Source of the DNA: Prevotella sp.
GTDB taxonomy: Bacteria; Bacteroidota; Bacteroidia; Bacteroidales; Bacteroidaceae
Length of the DNA stretch: 35,935 nucleotides
NCBI GenBank assembly: GCA_017941345.1
Contig: JAGAWQ010000006.1
Coordinates: 1 to 35,935, forward strand
Direction of reading: 5' to 3'
The notes beneath the pieces were generated by a model. That model searched no databases. It saw only the letters and a list, made by a program, of their open reading frames with translations, and had not been told where the DNA came from. This document shows, one piece after another, positions 7,418 to 14,229 of the stretch (the first letter of the stretch is position 1; each line of letters opens with the position of its first letter). Position numbers and translations under genes: made by a program.

Positions 7418-9198
7418 TGAATAATATGAAATGTTTTTTGGCTATTGTGCTGGTTTGTACATTTTGTGGCAGTCAGGCACAGACATTAAAGGATGGCGAG
7501 ATGCCTCAGATGCCGGTGTTTCCGGAGATTCCTGCCCCGCTACCTGTGGGGTCAGTAAAAATGGGCAATAGCGACAGCTTTGCTGACGTACAGCTCGACA
7601 TCCCCATTACCGACGGCCCTTACAAAGCCAGTTGGGCATCAATAGAACAGAACTATCCCGGCACTCCCCAATGGCTGCGTGATGCCAAGTTCGGCATCTG
7701 GGTACATTTCGGTCCGCAAGCCGCTGGAGAGAGTGGCGACTGGTACGCGCGTAATTTATATAAGGAGGGACACAAAGCCTACAAGAACCACCTGAAGCGT
7801 TACGGTCATCCGTCAGAGGTGGGTTATAAGGAGGTGCTGCGTGACTGGAATCCCACGAAGCTCGATCCTGAGTATCTAACGAAACTCTACCAGAAGGCCG
7901 GTGCACGCTTTCTGATGATTCAGGGTGTCCATCACGACAACTATGACCTGTGGAATTCACAGTACCATCCGTGGAACTCGGTGAATATCGGTCCGAAGCG
8001 CGACATTCTGCGTGAGTGGGTCGATGCCTGTCATAAATACAATATGCGCTATGGCGTCACCTTCCACCACGAATATACATGGTGGTGGTGGCAGACGGCT
8101 TTCGGTTCAGACAAATCCGGTGAGAAGGCAGGTGTGCCCTACGACGGTCACCTCACTTTGGCAGACGGCAAAGGCAAGTGGTGGGAAGGATATGACCCGC
8201 GTCTGCTCTATGGCATCGACCTGCGTGAATACGAGACGGTTGAAGAAAAGGCACACTCACCCTGGTCACCCCCAAAGGATGGAATCTTCAGCCGCCATCT
8301 GGATTATTGCAAGTGGTATGCCACGCAGTGGGCCCTCCGTATGATGGACGTGACAGCCAACTATGACCCCGACTTCATCTATACCGATGGCACGGTACAA
8401 GGGCCGTTTACGGGTGACGGCACAGGCACAGGATATAAGTGTAACGCCATGCCGACGGTGATGGCCGACTACTACAACCGCGTGCTGAAGAAGCGCGGCA
8501 AGGTGGATGTCTTCAGCATCATCAAGTTCCGCAAACCCACGAACGGTGCTGTGAACACAGCCGAATTTGACTTCCCCGACACCATCAACGCCTCACAGCC
8601 CTGGATTCGTGAAGCCCCTGTTGGCGACTGGTTCTATGCCCCAGGGTTCACATACGATTCCGGTTCTATGATACGTTTCATCATCGAAGCCATCTGCCGC
8701 GACGGCAATGCGGCACTCAATATCCCCATGTGCCCAGACGGCAGCATTGAAGACGCCTGTGTCACCATGCTCGAAGAGGTAGGCCGTTGGATGGCTGTCA
8801 ATGGCGAAGCCGTCTATGGCAGCAAGGCATGGCACACCCTCGGCGAAGGCGAGATGGTGAATGGCAAACTGAAGAAACTGCCCGGCGGTGGTCTCGGCAA
8901 ACGACAGGCAGATTTTAAGTTTCAAGTTTCAGGTTCCAAGTTTCAGGATATCCGCTTCACCATAGGCAAGGACGGCAGCCTCTATGCCTTCACTATGGCA
9001 GTGCCAGAGGCAGGCAGTCAGGTAACCATCCATAGCCTGAAGAAAGGTCAGGAGAAGGTAAAGGACGTATCACTGTTAGGCAGCGACAGCAAACTAGAAT
9101 GGCACCAGACCCCAGACGGTCTCGTCATCACCTGCCCCAAGAAATTGGACTTCGCCACCTCGTTGGTATTCAAGATAGAGGTTAGAGGTGAGAGGTAA
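7417..9198 (+). CDS. GH29-family alpha-L-fucosidase-like enzyme
   Basis: This 593-aa secreted enzyme has a signal peptide at about 1-21. GH29 hallmarks are WLRDAKFGIWVHFGP (about 88-102), GVHHDNYDLW, NIGPKRDI and FIYTDG with the probable nucleophile Asp324. The tail is a short beta module. The start at 7417 overlaps the upstream stop by one base; a second Met three codons on is an alternative. Two 7-nt-period repeats lie in the 3' part: 8917-8947 encodes the local peptide KFQVSGSKFQ, and 9174-9201 supplies the last codons (EVRGER) and the stop. With its neighbours it probably acts on a fucose- and rhamnose-containing glycan, but substrate specificity cannot be read from sequence. Confidence 0.85.
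   Translation: MNNMKCFLAIVLVCTFCGSQAQTLKDGEMPQMPVFPEIPAPLPVGSVKMGNSDSFADVQLDIPITDGPYKASWASIEQNYPGTPQWLRDAKFGIWVHFGPQAAGESGDWYARNLYKEGHKAYKNHLKRYGHPSEVGYKEVLRDWNPTKLDPEYLTKLYQKAGARFLMIQGVHHDNYDLWNSQYHPWNSVNIGPKRDILREWVDACHKYNMRYGVTFHHEYTWWWWQTAFGSDKSGEKAGVPYDGHLTLADGKGKWWEGYDPRLLYGIDLREYETVEEKAHSPWSPPKDGIFSRHLDYCKWYATQWALRMMDVTANYDPDFIYTDGTVQGPFTGDGTGTGYKCNAMPTVMADYYNRVLKKRGKVDVFSIIKFRKPTNGAVNTAEFDFPDTINASQPWIREAPVGDWFYAPGFTYDSGSMIRFIIEAICRDGNAALNIPMCPDGSIEDACVTMLEEVGRWMAVNGEAVYGSKAWHTLGEGEMVNGKLKKLPGGGLGKRQADFKFQVSGSKFQDIRFTIGKDGSLYAFTMAVPEAGSQVTIHSLKKGQEKVKDVSLLGSDSKLEWHQTPDGLVITCPKKLDFATSLVFKIEVRGER
8917..8947 (+). repeat. Heptamer micro-repeat inside the GH29 gene
   Basis: Four consecutive 7-mers (AAGTTTC, AAGTTTC, AGGTTCC, AAGTTTC) followed by AGG. 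The period is exact. The repeat is read in frame and interrupts the C-terminal module with a KFQVSGS/KFQ pattern. Confidence 0.8.
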
Positions 9199-9201
9199 AG
9201 A
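9174..9201 (+). repeat. Heptamer micro-repeat spanning the GH29 stop codon
   Basis: Four 7-mers in phase (GATAGAG, GTTAGAG, GTGAGAG, GTAAAGA). The last one contains the TAA stop of the GH29 gene. Confidence 0.75.
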
Positions 9202-9399
9202 AGATCAGAGGGACAGATACTGTTTTAAAAACCAAAGTTTTTGGATTAAAAGTGAGGCATTTTAACAATTCTTGTCTATTGGTTGCATTTACACGCAGCA
9301 TTCATGCCCTGTTTTCAATGTAAATTGCGACAGGGCTCTGCTGTGATGTGAGATTCGATGCTTAGCGAGTTCCATAACAACAATCAGTGTATAGCGTTT

Positions 9400-9419
9400 A
9401 TCGTCTGCGGCGATTTTTT
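9400..9419 (+). terminator. Short hairpin with T-run, possible terminator
   Basis: ATCGTC (9400-9405) pairs with GGCGAT (9409-9414) around a 3-nt loop and is followed by a run of T. It lies 200 nt after the fucosidase stop. The stem is short and one pair is a G-T wobble. The rest of 9199-9484 has no gene or recognised motif. Confidence 0.35.
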
Positions 9420-9484
9420 CTGATGTTTACGGGTGCAGCCGCACTGTTTCTCCTCAGCAGTGTGCTATGTTTTATGATTATTTC

Positions 9485-9515
9485 TTTGTTATTTAAAAGG
9501 ATTTGATTAACTTTG
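9485..9515 (+). promoter_or_regulatory. Strong Bacteroidota promoter facing into the IS110 element
   Basis: TTTG (9485-9488), 19 nt, then TAACTTTG (9508-9515) is an almost ideal promoter. It points rightward at the 3' end of the leftward IS110 transposase and has no sense gene behind it. Either the IS landed just downstream of a host promoter or the promoter is now orphaned. Confidence 0.65.
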
Positions 9516-9545
9516 CAGCCATCAAGGGAAGACTGCGTTCTGCGG

Positions 9546-10657
9546 CTATTCTTCAGCCAATGTCCCAACATCTATCCCGTGAGGCTGACCCTCAGTGGTT
9601 TCAGCCTCTTTCTTTTGCTTATCACATGCAGTTTTGTTACGTGTCGGGTCATACTTCTCTCCACTTTTCCAAAGGCTGTATATGAGCAGTAGTAGCTTGC
9701 GCATAGTGGCTGTTACTCCAATCATTTTCGACTGTGTATTCCTGTCACATAGGCGCCCATAGAAATCTTTCATCTGAGGATTACACTGAGTGCTGACAAT
9801 GGCAGGAAATAGAGTGCCGTCCTGATGTGTACGTTGCCCTGCTTTGAGATGTGGCGCTTAGGGTCTACAGGTCCCGACTGATGTGCAGGAACGTCAAGCC
9901 CTGCATATCTGGCTAACTGCTTACGATTTGTTATCAACGCAAAGCCATTAGTCTCTGCAACCACGGTAACTACAGTCATAAACCCTATGCCGTTGATGGT
10001 TGTGATACGGTCAATACGCTCTGACAGTCCGGGCTCCTGCTTGATCTTCTCGCGGATGGCCTTCTGATTACTGTCCAGCTGTTTGTCTATCTCGTTGATA
10101 AGTTTGTTATAGTGCTTGACGATGCTCTTCTCCGCTATCTCGCTGTGTGCGAGTGCCTCCAGATGGTTCCTCAACTGTGTCTTGACCTTGTTGATGTCGG
10201 CCACGAAACGCGTCATCTGTCGCAGTTCCCTATAGATAGGAGATGGCGGTGCCCAAGGTTTGAGGCGCTTGTCCAAACACCCAAGCATCCCAAGAGTATA
10301 GGCATCCATGTCATCGGTCTTTGTGAGGATGCCCTCGTACTTGGCAAACTCACGCGCCTTGTTAGGCAACACAACGCAGACGTCCAGACCGAGTTTGTTC
10401 AGATGAGCCGCCAGCTGCTCGTAATAGACGCCTGTGGGTTCCATTACATAGCGTATCGGATAGCCTTTCAGGGCCTCCTTGCGGCTCCATTTGACGAATT
10501 GGTTGAAACCAGTCTTGTCGTTGTTAAACACTACAGGGGCGGTAGAGCATCCCTGATCGAACTCATACATACACAGGCAGGCCGTGAACGTACCCTTTGC
10601 AATGTCGATTCCCACGCACTGCATAAACCACTTGCCAGGTTCGAAATTCGGTTTCAT
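9546..10657 (-). pseudogene. IS110-family transposase/recombinase, frameshifted
   Basis: The first 284 codons (from 10657) form a DEDD recombinase with Asp18 (VGIDIAKG), Glu73 (VMEPTGVYYEQLAAHL), Asp115/Asp118 (KTDDMDA), and then a C-terminal domain with the candidate catalytic serine Ser261 (AHQSGPVDP). After TALYF the frame breaks. Restoring one C in the CC pair at 9805-9806 (minus-strand reading) gives PAIVSTQCNPQMKDFYGRL, which continues in frame to the stop at 9546. A single-base deletion in a C-run is therefore the lesion, either real or a sequencing error. The start could also be the internal Met12 (MQCVGIDIAK), closer to the usual family start. Confidence 0.88.
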
Positions 10658-10674
10658 ACGGTTTGAATTTTGAG

Positions 10675-10970
10675 TTAATAATGTTGATGATTATAGCCTC
10701 AAATCCTCACCGCCTTTCCTCTTGTATATACTCTGAATCATCCTCTGCCATACCTGAGCGATGTCCTCTGATACTTCGTCCTGGCTCCAAAGATCTGAAA
10801 ACAAGGGTGGAAGTTTGTCCTGTTTTACGACATAGCCTATGCTTATCTAGGTACCAGCCTTCTCACCCTCGACGGCATAAATCTCTAGCAAAGCTACAAA
10901 ACTTAAACCGTATTACATCCATCTGCAAGAATTATTTCATGAAAATGGAACAATCTCTATAATCGGATGC
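10675..10970 (-). ncRNA. Candidate bridge-RNA region of the IS110 element
   Basis: About 300 nt of non-coding sequence lie 5' of the recombinase, where IS110-group elements encode the bridge RNA that pairs with donor and target DNA. A TACCTTTG -7 box on the minus strand (10977 to 10970) would start transcription leftward into it. A perfect stem CATAG-G-CTATG (minus strand, about 10830-10840) is the clearest local fold seen. The RNA itself and its loops are inferred from position. Confidence 0.4.
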
Positions 10971-10977
10971 AAAGGTA
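10970..10977 (-). promoter_or_regulatory. -7 box at the left end of the IS110 element
   Basis: TACCTTTG on the minus strand, followed by GCATCC. No TTTG -33 box is seen at the right distance. It is a near mirror image of TAACTTTGCAGCC at 9508 on the other side of the IS. Confidence 0.45.
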
Positions 10978-11021
10978 AGAGGTACCAGTCCCCTGGTTCA
11001 CGAATTTGCTCCAGTTGGTCT

Positions 11022-11333
11022 TCAGCGACCATCAGTTGCCGTATAGATATCGATTCCATCTTGCTCTATTTGTTTTTTGAAGAAAGGACGAATGTGGCGA
11101 TGATTCGCAATAAGGTCAACATCGCAACCAAGCAAACTCTTCAAATATTGTGATGCTTCTATGTAATTGAAGAATTTGGGAGGCATAGTAACAAAGAGGT
11201 CAACATCGCTTCCTTCCTTATGACTATTCCTTGCCACAGAGCCGAAAAGGCGCATAGAAGAAATCCCATACCGCGAACGAAGCTCGCTAGCATGTGAACT
11301 CAGAATATCTATACATTCAGCTCGTGTAATCAT
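11022..11333 (-). CDS. MntA-type minimal nucleotidyltransferase, orphan antitoxin
   Basis: This 103-aa protein has the minimal nucleotidyltransferase signature GSVARNSHKEGSDVDLFV: Gly31-Ser32, then Asp43 and Asp45 as metal-binding residues. In the MntA-HepT toxin-antitoxin family such proteins AMPylate and silence a HEPN RNase encoded immediately downstream. Here no HEPN gene follows. A short open frame overlapping the end of this gene (ATG at about 11034, reading leftward) has no HEPN features and closes within the IS110 non-coding region. The partner has probably been lost, perhaps with the IS insertion. A -7 box TATCTTTG (minus, 11363 to 11356) with a CTTG -33-like box 20 nt upstream precedes the gene. 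Confidence 0.8.
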   Translation of the reverse strand: MITRAECIDILSSHASELRSRYGISSMRLFGSVARNSHKEGSDVDLFVTMPPKFFNYIEASQYLKSLLGCDVDLIANHRHIRPFFKKQIEQDGIDIYTATDGR

Positions 11334-11355
11334 AGCTTTATATCATTTTACGTTG

Positions 11356-11387
11356 CAAAGATATGGATAATAATCGAAAAAAGCAAG
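11356..11387 (-). promoter_or_regulatory. Promoter of the MntA-type gene
   Basis: On the minus strand CTTG (11387-11384), 20 nt, TATCTTTG (11363-11356). The -33 box differs from TTTG at one base. Transcription would begin about 10-15 nt before the ATG at 11333. Confidence 0.55.
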
Positions 11388-11455
11388 AAAAAGCGCTTTT
11401 TTCTTTGGACGGCAAGCCCTTCTTATATTTTTAGGTACGGTAACATGAAGCGAAA

Positions 11456-11502
11456 CGACTCATAAATCTGGAGGTCCCAGGTTCAAGCCCTGGCTGGTCC
11501 AC
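11456..11502 (+). pseudogene. 3' fragment of a CAU-anticodon tRNA, probable attachment-site scar
   Basis: The sequence holds an anticodon loop (CTCATAA, anticodon CAT), the 3' anticodon strand, a variable loop, a complete T-arm (CCAGG, TTCAAGC, CCTGG) and the 3' acceptor strand CTGGTCC. The bases 5' of the loop (GAAACGA) cannot pair with ATCTGG, and no D-arm or 5' acceptor strand is present, so this is a 3' half only. A perfect terminator follows. This is the pattern left when an element integrates at the 3' end of a tRNA gene: the duplicated 3' end marks the far junction. The element would then lie to the left of 11456. Confidence 0.75.
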
Positions 11503-11512
11503 ACTGAAAATC

Positions 11513-11545
11513 AAGGAGTTGCGAGAAAATCGCAGCTCCTTTTTC
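11513..11545 (+). terminator. Rho-independent terminator behind the tRNA fragment
   Basis: AAGGAG-T-TGCGA (11513-11524) pairs with TCGCA-G-CTCCTT (11530-11541) around GAAAA, with one G-T pair, followed by a T-run. This 12-bp stem is the natural end of the original tRNA transcript. Confidence 0.85.
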
Positions 11546-11549
11546 TTTG

Positions 11550-11658
11550 TTTTGCGAACACCATGCGAACACGGAGCACATTTACAACAACATTCTGAAC
11601 TCCCATTATGCTTGGTTTTCCAGTCTGGTGTTCGCAAAATGCCGTTTTTGTGTTCGCA
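11550..11658 (+). repeat. Four-copy TGCGAACAC array, two direct and two inverted
   Basis: Copies lie at 11553-11561 and 11564-11572 (forward) and at 11628-11636 and 11650-11658 (reverse). The outer pair extends to a perfect 14-bp inverted repeat, TTTTGCGAACACCA (11550-11563) against 11626-11639. It sits directly after the tRNA fragment and its terminator. GGTTCAAGCCC from the tRNA T-arm (11480-11490) recurs at 11662-11672. The layout suggests recombinase arm or core sites. Confidence 0.7.
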
Positions 11659-11768
11659 AATGGTTCAAGCCCCTGATGGCATTGTTCTAAAAAGCACTTT
11701 ATATATAATTAAATAGGTAAGAACATCAAAAAAACAAGATTTCCGTGTTCTAATTCATGGAAAAAGTG

Positions 11769-11776
11769 TACCTTTG
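11769..11776 (+). promoter_or_regulatory. -7 box that fixes the start of the AraC-type gene
   Basis: TACCTTTG followed by GCATCCGT and the ATG at 11784. Transcription would begin almost at that ATG, so the earlier ATG at 11757 lies upstream of the transcript start. No clear -33 TTTG is visible. Confidence 0.5.
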
Positions 11777-11783
11777 CATCCGT

Positions 11784-12881
11784 ATGACATACGACCTGCA
11801 AACACTACTGCTGATAGAAGTCGACACGATAGCCGCGCTGGCAAGTCTGGTTTGTGGTGTGCTGATTTGGCGCAACCGGCGAGGAGTGCCTGACCGTTCG
11901 CGCATCTTCCTATTTCTGATTGTGCTCACCGCCCTGCCCCTCATCATGAAGGTGGCGTCGCTGATGATACATGGTCTCAACAACCGTTTCGTCGAGGTAC
12001 TCCCCATCGTACCTACATTGATGGGAGTGATAACCGTTGCGCTGATGCTGCTCTATGCAGTAGAGGTGATGCGCCCCAACTGGCTTAAATGGCGGCATCT
12101 TCTGATGTTCTTCTCGCCACTGGTATGCATCTTGGTGCTGTCCGTGGTGTTCAAAGGGCAGTTTACAGTGCTCCATTCCTCTACCGACCTCATGCAACAT
12201 ATCGGCGAGCCGAACGTCCTATTACGTCTGCTGTTCAACCTGACGGCACTGTTCATCTGCCTGTCGCTGCTATGGCTACCATACAAATGGCAGGAGTCGA
12301 GTGCATCGCGCCGCTGGGTCATCACCTACGTCTGTTTCATCTTCGCTATCGGAGCCATGTTCCATACATGGACGCTGACGCTCTCGATGCCCATTCACAT
12401 CCTACATAACCTGACTCCTGCTCTCTTCATCGTCTATTACACGTGGTACGAGCTGCATGAGCGCGTCCTTCCTGTGCCGATGGAAGAGGTTGAAAAAACT
12501 ACCTCCCCCACCGCCATTACGCCTTCCGACAATCTGTGGCAGCGCATTTCCGACATTCTGCACGATGAACAGCTTTGGCGTAATCCTGATCTCTCGCTCG
12601 ACATGCTTTGCGAGCGCATCGGTTCTAACAAGGACTATGTTCTACAGAGCTTCCGTCAAAATGCCAATACCACATTCAGCGATTACGTTAATCGTCTTCG
12701 TGTTGACTATATGGTCGCCGAACTGATGGCTCATCCGTTCCAGAGCCATAAAGAGCTGTATTTCCGTGCAGGATTCCGCTCCAAGACGGCAGCATTCACC
12801 AACTTCAAGAAGTATAAGCTGCTCTCTCCATCTGAGTTCTTAGCGGCCGAACAAGCTAAAAACGCCAGCAAGACACCATAA
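11784..12881 (+). CDS. Membrane-anchored AraC-type transcription regulator
   Basis: The protein (365 aa from the start at 11784) has a hydrophobic N-terminal half with about six to seven predicted helices (roughly residues 8-235). A linker and an AraC-type DNA-binding domain follow (about 260-355: LSLDMLCERIGSNKDYVLQSF, then YFRAGFRSKTAAFTNFKKY and SPSEFL). It is a 7TM-like sensor fused to a helix-turn-helix output, a layout seen in many Bacteroidales regulators. The ORF can be extended nine codons to 11757, but the TACCTTTG box at 11769-11776 lies inside that extension. It stands just before the three-lipoprotein cluster on the same strand. Control of that cluster is a reasonable guess. Confidence 0.8.
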   Translation: MTYDLQTLLLIEVDTIAALASLVCGVLIWRNRRGVPDRSRIFLFLIVLTALPLIMKVASLMIHGLNNRFVEVLPIVPTLMGVITVALMLLYAVEVMRPNWLKWRHLLMFFSPLVCILVLSVVFKGQFTVLHSSTDLMQHIGEPNVLLRLLFNLTALFICLSLLWLPYKWQESSASRRWVITYVCFIFAIGAMFHTWTLTLSMPIHILHNLTPALFIVYYTWYELHERVLPVPMEEVEKTTSPTAITPSDNLWQRISDILHDEQLWRNPDLSLDMLCERIGSNKDYVLQSFRQNANTTFSDYVNRLRVDYMVAELMAHPFQSHKELYFRAGFRSKTAAFTNFKKYKLLSPSEFLAAEQAKNASKTP

Positions 12882-12914
12882 AACACGCCTCTGTAACGGG
12901 CTGATAATCAGTCT

Positions 12915-12952
12915 ATAGAAAATTCGGAACCACAAATAGAAAATTCGGAACC
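12915..12952 (+). promoter_or_regulatory. Two 17-nt direct repeats spaced 21 nt, possible regulator site
   Basis: ATAGAAAATTCGGAACC occurs at 12915-12931 and again at 12936-12952. The 21-nt spacing equals two helical turns, as expected for two protomers of an AraC-type protein on one DNA face. The second copy runs into the terminator stem that follows, so binding or folding could be coupled. Confidence 0.55.
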
Positions 12953-12983
12953 GCCCTTTTCGGCCGCGGTTCCGACTTTTTTT
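12945..12983 (+). terminator. Strong Rho-independent terminator after the AraC-type gene
   Basis: TCGGAACCGC (12945-12954) and GCGGTTCCGA (12966-12975) are perfect reverse complements around an 11-nt loop, followed by C and seven T. It ends the regulator transcript, or acts as an attenuator ahead of the lipoprotein genes. Confidence 0.85.
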
Positions 12984-13021
12984 GTATCTTAGTGGACTTA
13001 ATATGGTTTAATAATGAGACG

Positions 13022-14176
13022 ATGAAAACAAAACAATTCTTCTACACGCTTGCGGCATCGGTGATGCTGGCAGCAATGGGCGGGCTGATGACGGCCTGCA
13101 CATCGAACGACGACAATCCTGTTACTCCAGAACAGGAAGAGACCAACCCCGCCGTGAACGAACTGCTGACAGACTTCGTGAAGACAGTCTCGGGCATCGA
13201 GAAGTACCAGCAGTCGCAGGCCGACTACGCCAACCCCGACAACTGGCTTATAGCCGAAAGCGACGGGCAGCAGGATGCGGACGTTATCTACTTCTACCCC
13301 TCGAACTATACCCCCGCAGCGGGCGAGCCCAGCATCGGCGACATCGACAACGCCGGGATGCGGCAGGGCGCACAGGACATCTACCAGCGACAGGCCACAG
13401 CCTTCAAGACCTCGTGCAACATCTTTGCGCCTTACTATCGTCAGGTGGACGCCACTTTCTGCCTCAATCTGACTACCGAGCAGGAGTGGAGTCTCATCCG
13501 CTATCAGGCTTCGCAGGACTTGAGCCGCGCCCTCGACTACTATTTTAAGCATTGGAACAACGGCAAGCCCTTCATCCTGGCAGGACACTCACAGGGTTCC
13601 GAAAACCTCTTGGCCCTCTTGCAGGACTACTTTCATCAGGACGAAGCCCACAAGGCACTGCTGAAGGGTATGGTGGCGGCCTACGCCATTGGCTTCAGCG
13701 TCACCGACGAGTATCTGGCTGCGAATCCCGACATCCCCTTTGCCGAGTGGCATAACGATACGGGCTGCATCGTCTCGTGGAACACCGAAGGCCCCGCCAA
13801 CAAGGGCAAGCACAACGCAGTAGTAAAACCTCATGTCCACAGCATCAACCCCATCTATTGGGTACTGGACGACACCTACGTACCCGCCTCCGAGAACCTC
13901 GGTTCGCTGACCAGCGTGGAGGAGGGCATTGTGGAGCCTGGCATTGCCGACGCGCAGCTCGACCTGGAGCGCGGTGTAGTGGTCGTCTCCACCGAGGCCG
14001 CCAAGCCCTTCGCCATCCCCGCAGCCATGCAAGACCTCTTCGGCCCTGAGTCATACCACGGCCAGGACTACGGCTTCTTCTACGGCGACCTCCGTCGCAA
14101 CGCCGAGATGCGCATCGCCAGCTGGTTCTCCGACATACAAAAAAGACCGGGTTGGCCGCCCGATATTACGCTCTGA
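13022..14176 (+). CDS. DUF3089-type alpha/beta-hydrolase lipoprotein
   Basis: The protein is 384 aa from the ATG at 13022, which aligns with the starts of the two following paralogous leaders; a longer frame begins at 12992. Its lipoprotein signal ends LMTAC (Cys26), followed by TSNDDNP, an acidic stretch like the surface-export signal of Bacteroidota. The mature part resembles the DUF3089 family: YFYPSNYTP, a region of conserved Tyr and Asp residues, and the nucleophile elbow GHSQGS (Ser190), with a candidate His late in the protein. The family is alpha/beta-hydrolase-like with unknown substrate. Its leader is shared almost base for base with the next two genes. GC content is clearly higher than in the left third. 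Confidence 0.75.
   Translation: MKTKQFFYTLAASVMLAAMGGLMTACTSNDDNPVTPEQEETNPAVNELLTDFVKTVSGIEKYQQSQADYANPDNWLIAESDGQQDADVIYFYPSNYTPAAGEPSIGDIDNAGMRQGAQDIYQRQATAFKTSCNIFAPYYRQVDATFCLNLTTEQEWSLIRYQASQDLSRALDYYFKHWNNGKPFILAGHSQGSENLLALLQDYFHQDEAHKALLKGMVAAYAIGFSVTDEYLAANPDIPFAEWHNDTGCIVSWNTEGPANKGKHNAVVKPHVHSINPIYWVLDDTYVPASENLGSLTSVEEGIVEPGIADAQLDLERGVVVVSTEAAKPFAIPAAMQDLFGPESYHGQDYGFFYGDLRRNAEMRIASWFSDIQKRPGWPPDITL
13043..13122 (+). repeat. 80-nt shared lipoprotein-leader module, copy 1
   Basis: The segment encodes residues 8 to about 34 of the leader and is identical to 15702-15781. It differs from 14251-14330 at one base. Identity includes synonymous positions while the downstream coding sequence is unrelated. 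Confidence 0.9.
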
Positions 14177-14229
14177 GGCGACATATGACACTGAGAATAA
14201 GACATCAATAACAAAAAAACTATATGACG

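Larger units (their letters stand above)
9520..10970 (-). mobile_element. IS110-family insertion sequence (ends approximate)
   Basis: The element holds one frameshifted IS110-type recombinase gene read leftward and about 300 nt of non-coding DNA on its 5' side. IS110 elements lack classical terminal inverted repeats, so the ends given are estimates: between the promoter at 9485-9515 and the stop at 9546 on one side, and near the TACCTTTG box at 10970-10977 on the other. A long 5' non-coding end is the arrangement of the IS110 group, whose 5' region encodes a bridge RNA. Confidence 0.7.

Noticed and set aside
10658-10962. 99-aa plus-strand ORF upstream of the IS110 gene
   Set aside because: It has no recognisable features and lies in the IS non-coding end; it is a chance frame.
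10946-11034. A HEPN toxin starting inside the MntA-type gene
   Set aside because: The overlapping frame reads about 30 codons without HEPN features and stops within IS110 non-coding DNA.
11407-11500. A complete tRNA using GGACGGC at 11407 as the 5' acceptor
   Set aside because: The span would be 94 nt, the acceptor pairs poorly with CTGGTCC, and the anticodon stem cannot form.
11431-11637. 68-aa minus-strand ORF containing QPGLEPGTSR
   Set aside because: This peptide is the well-known reverse-strand reading of a tRNA T-arm and is not a gene.
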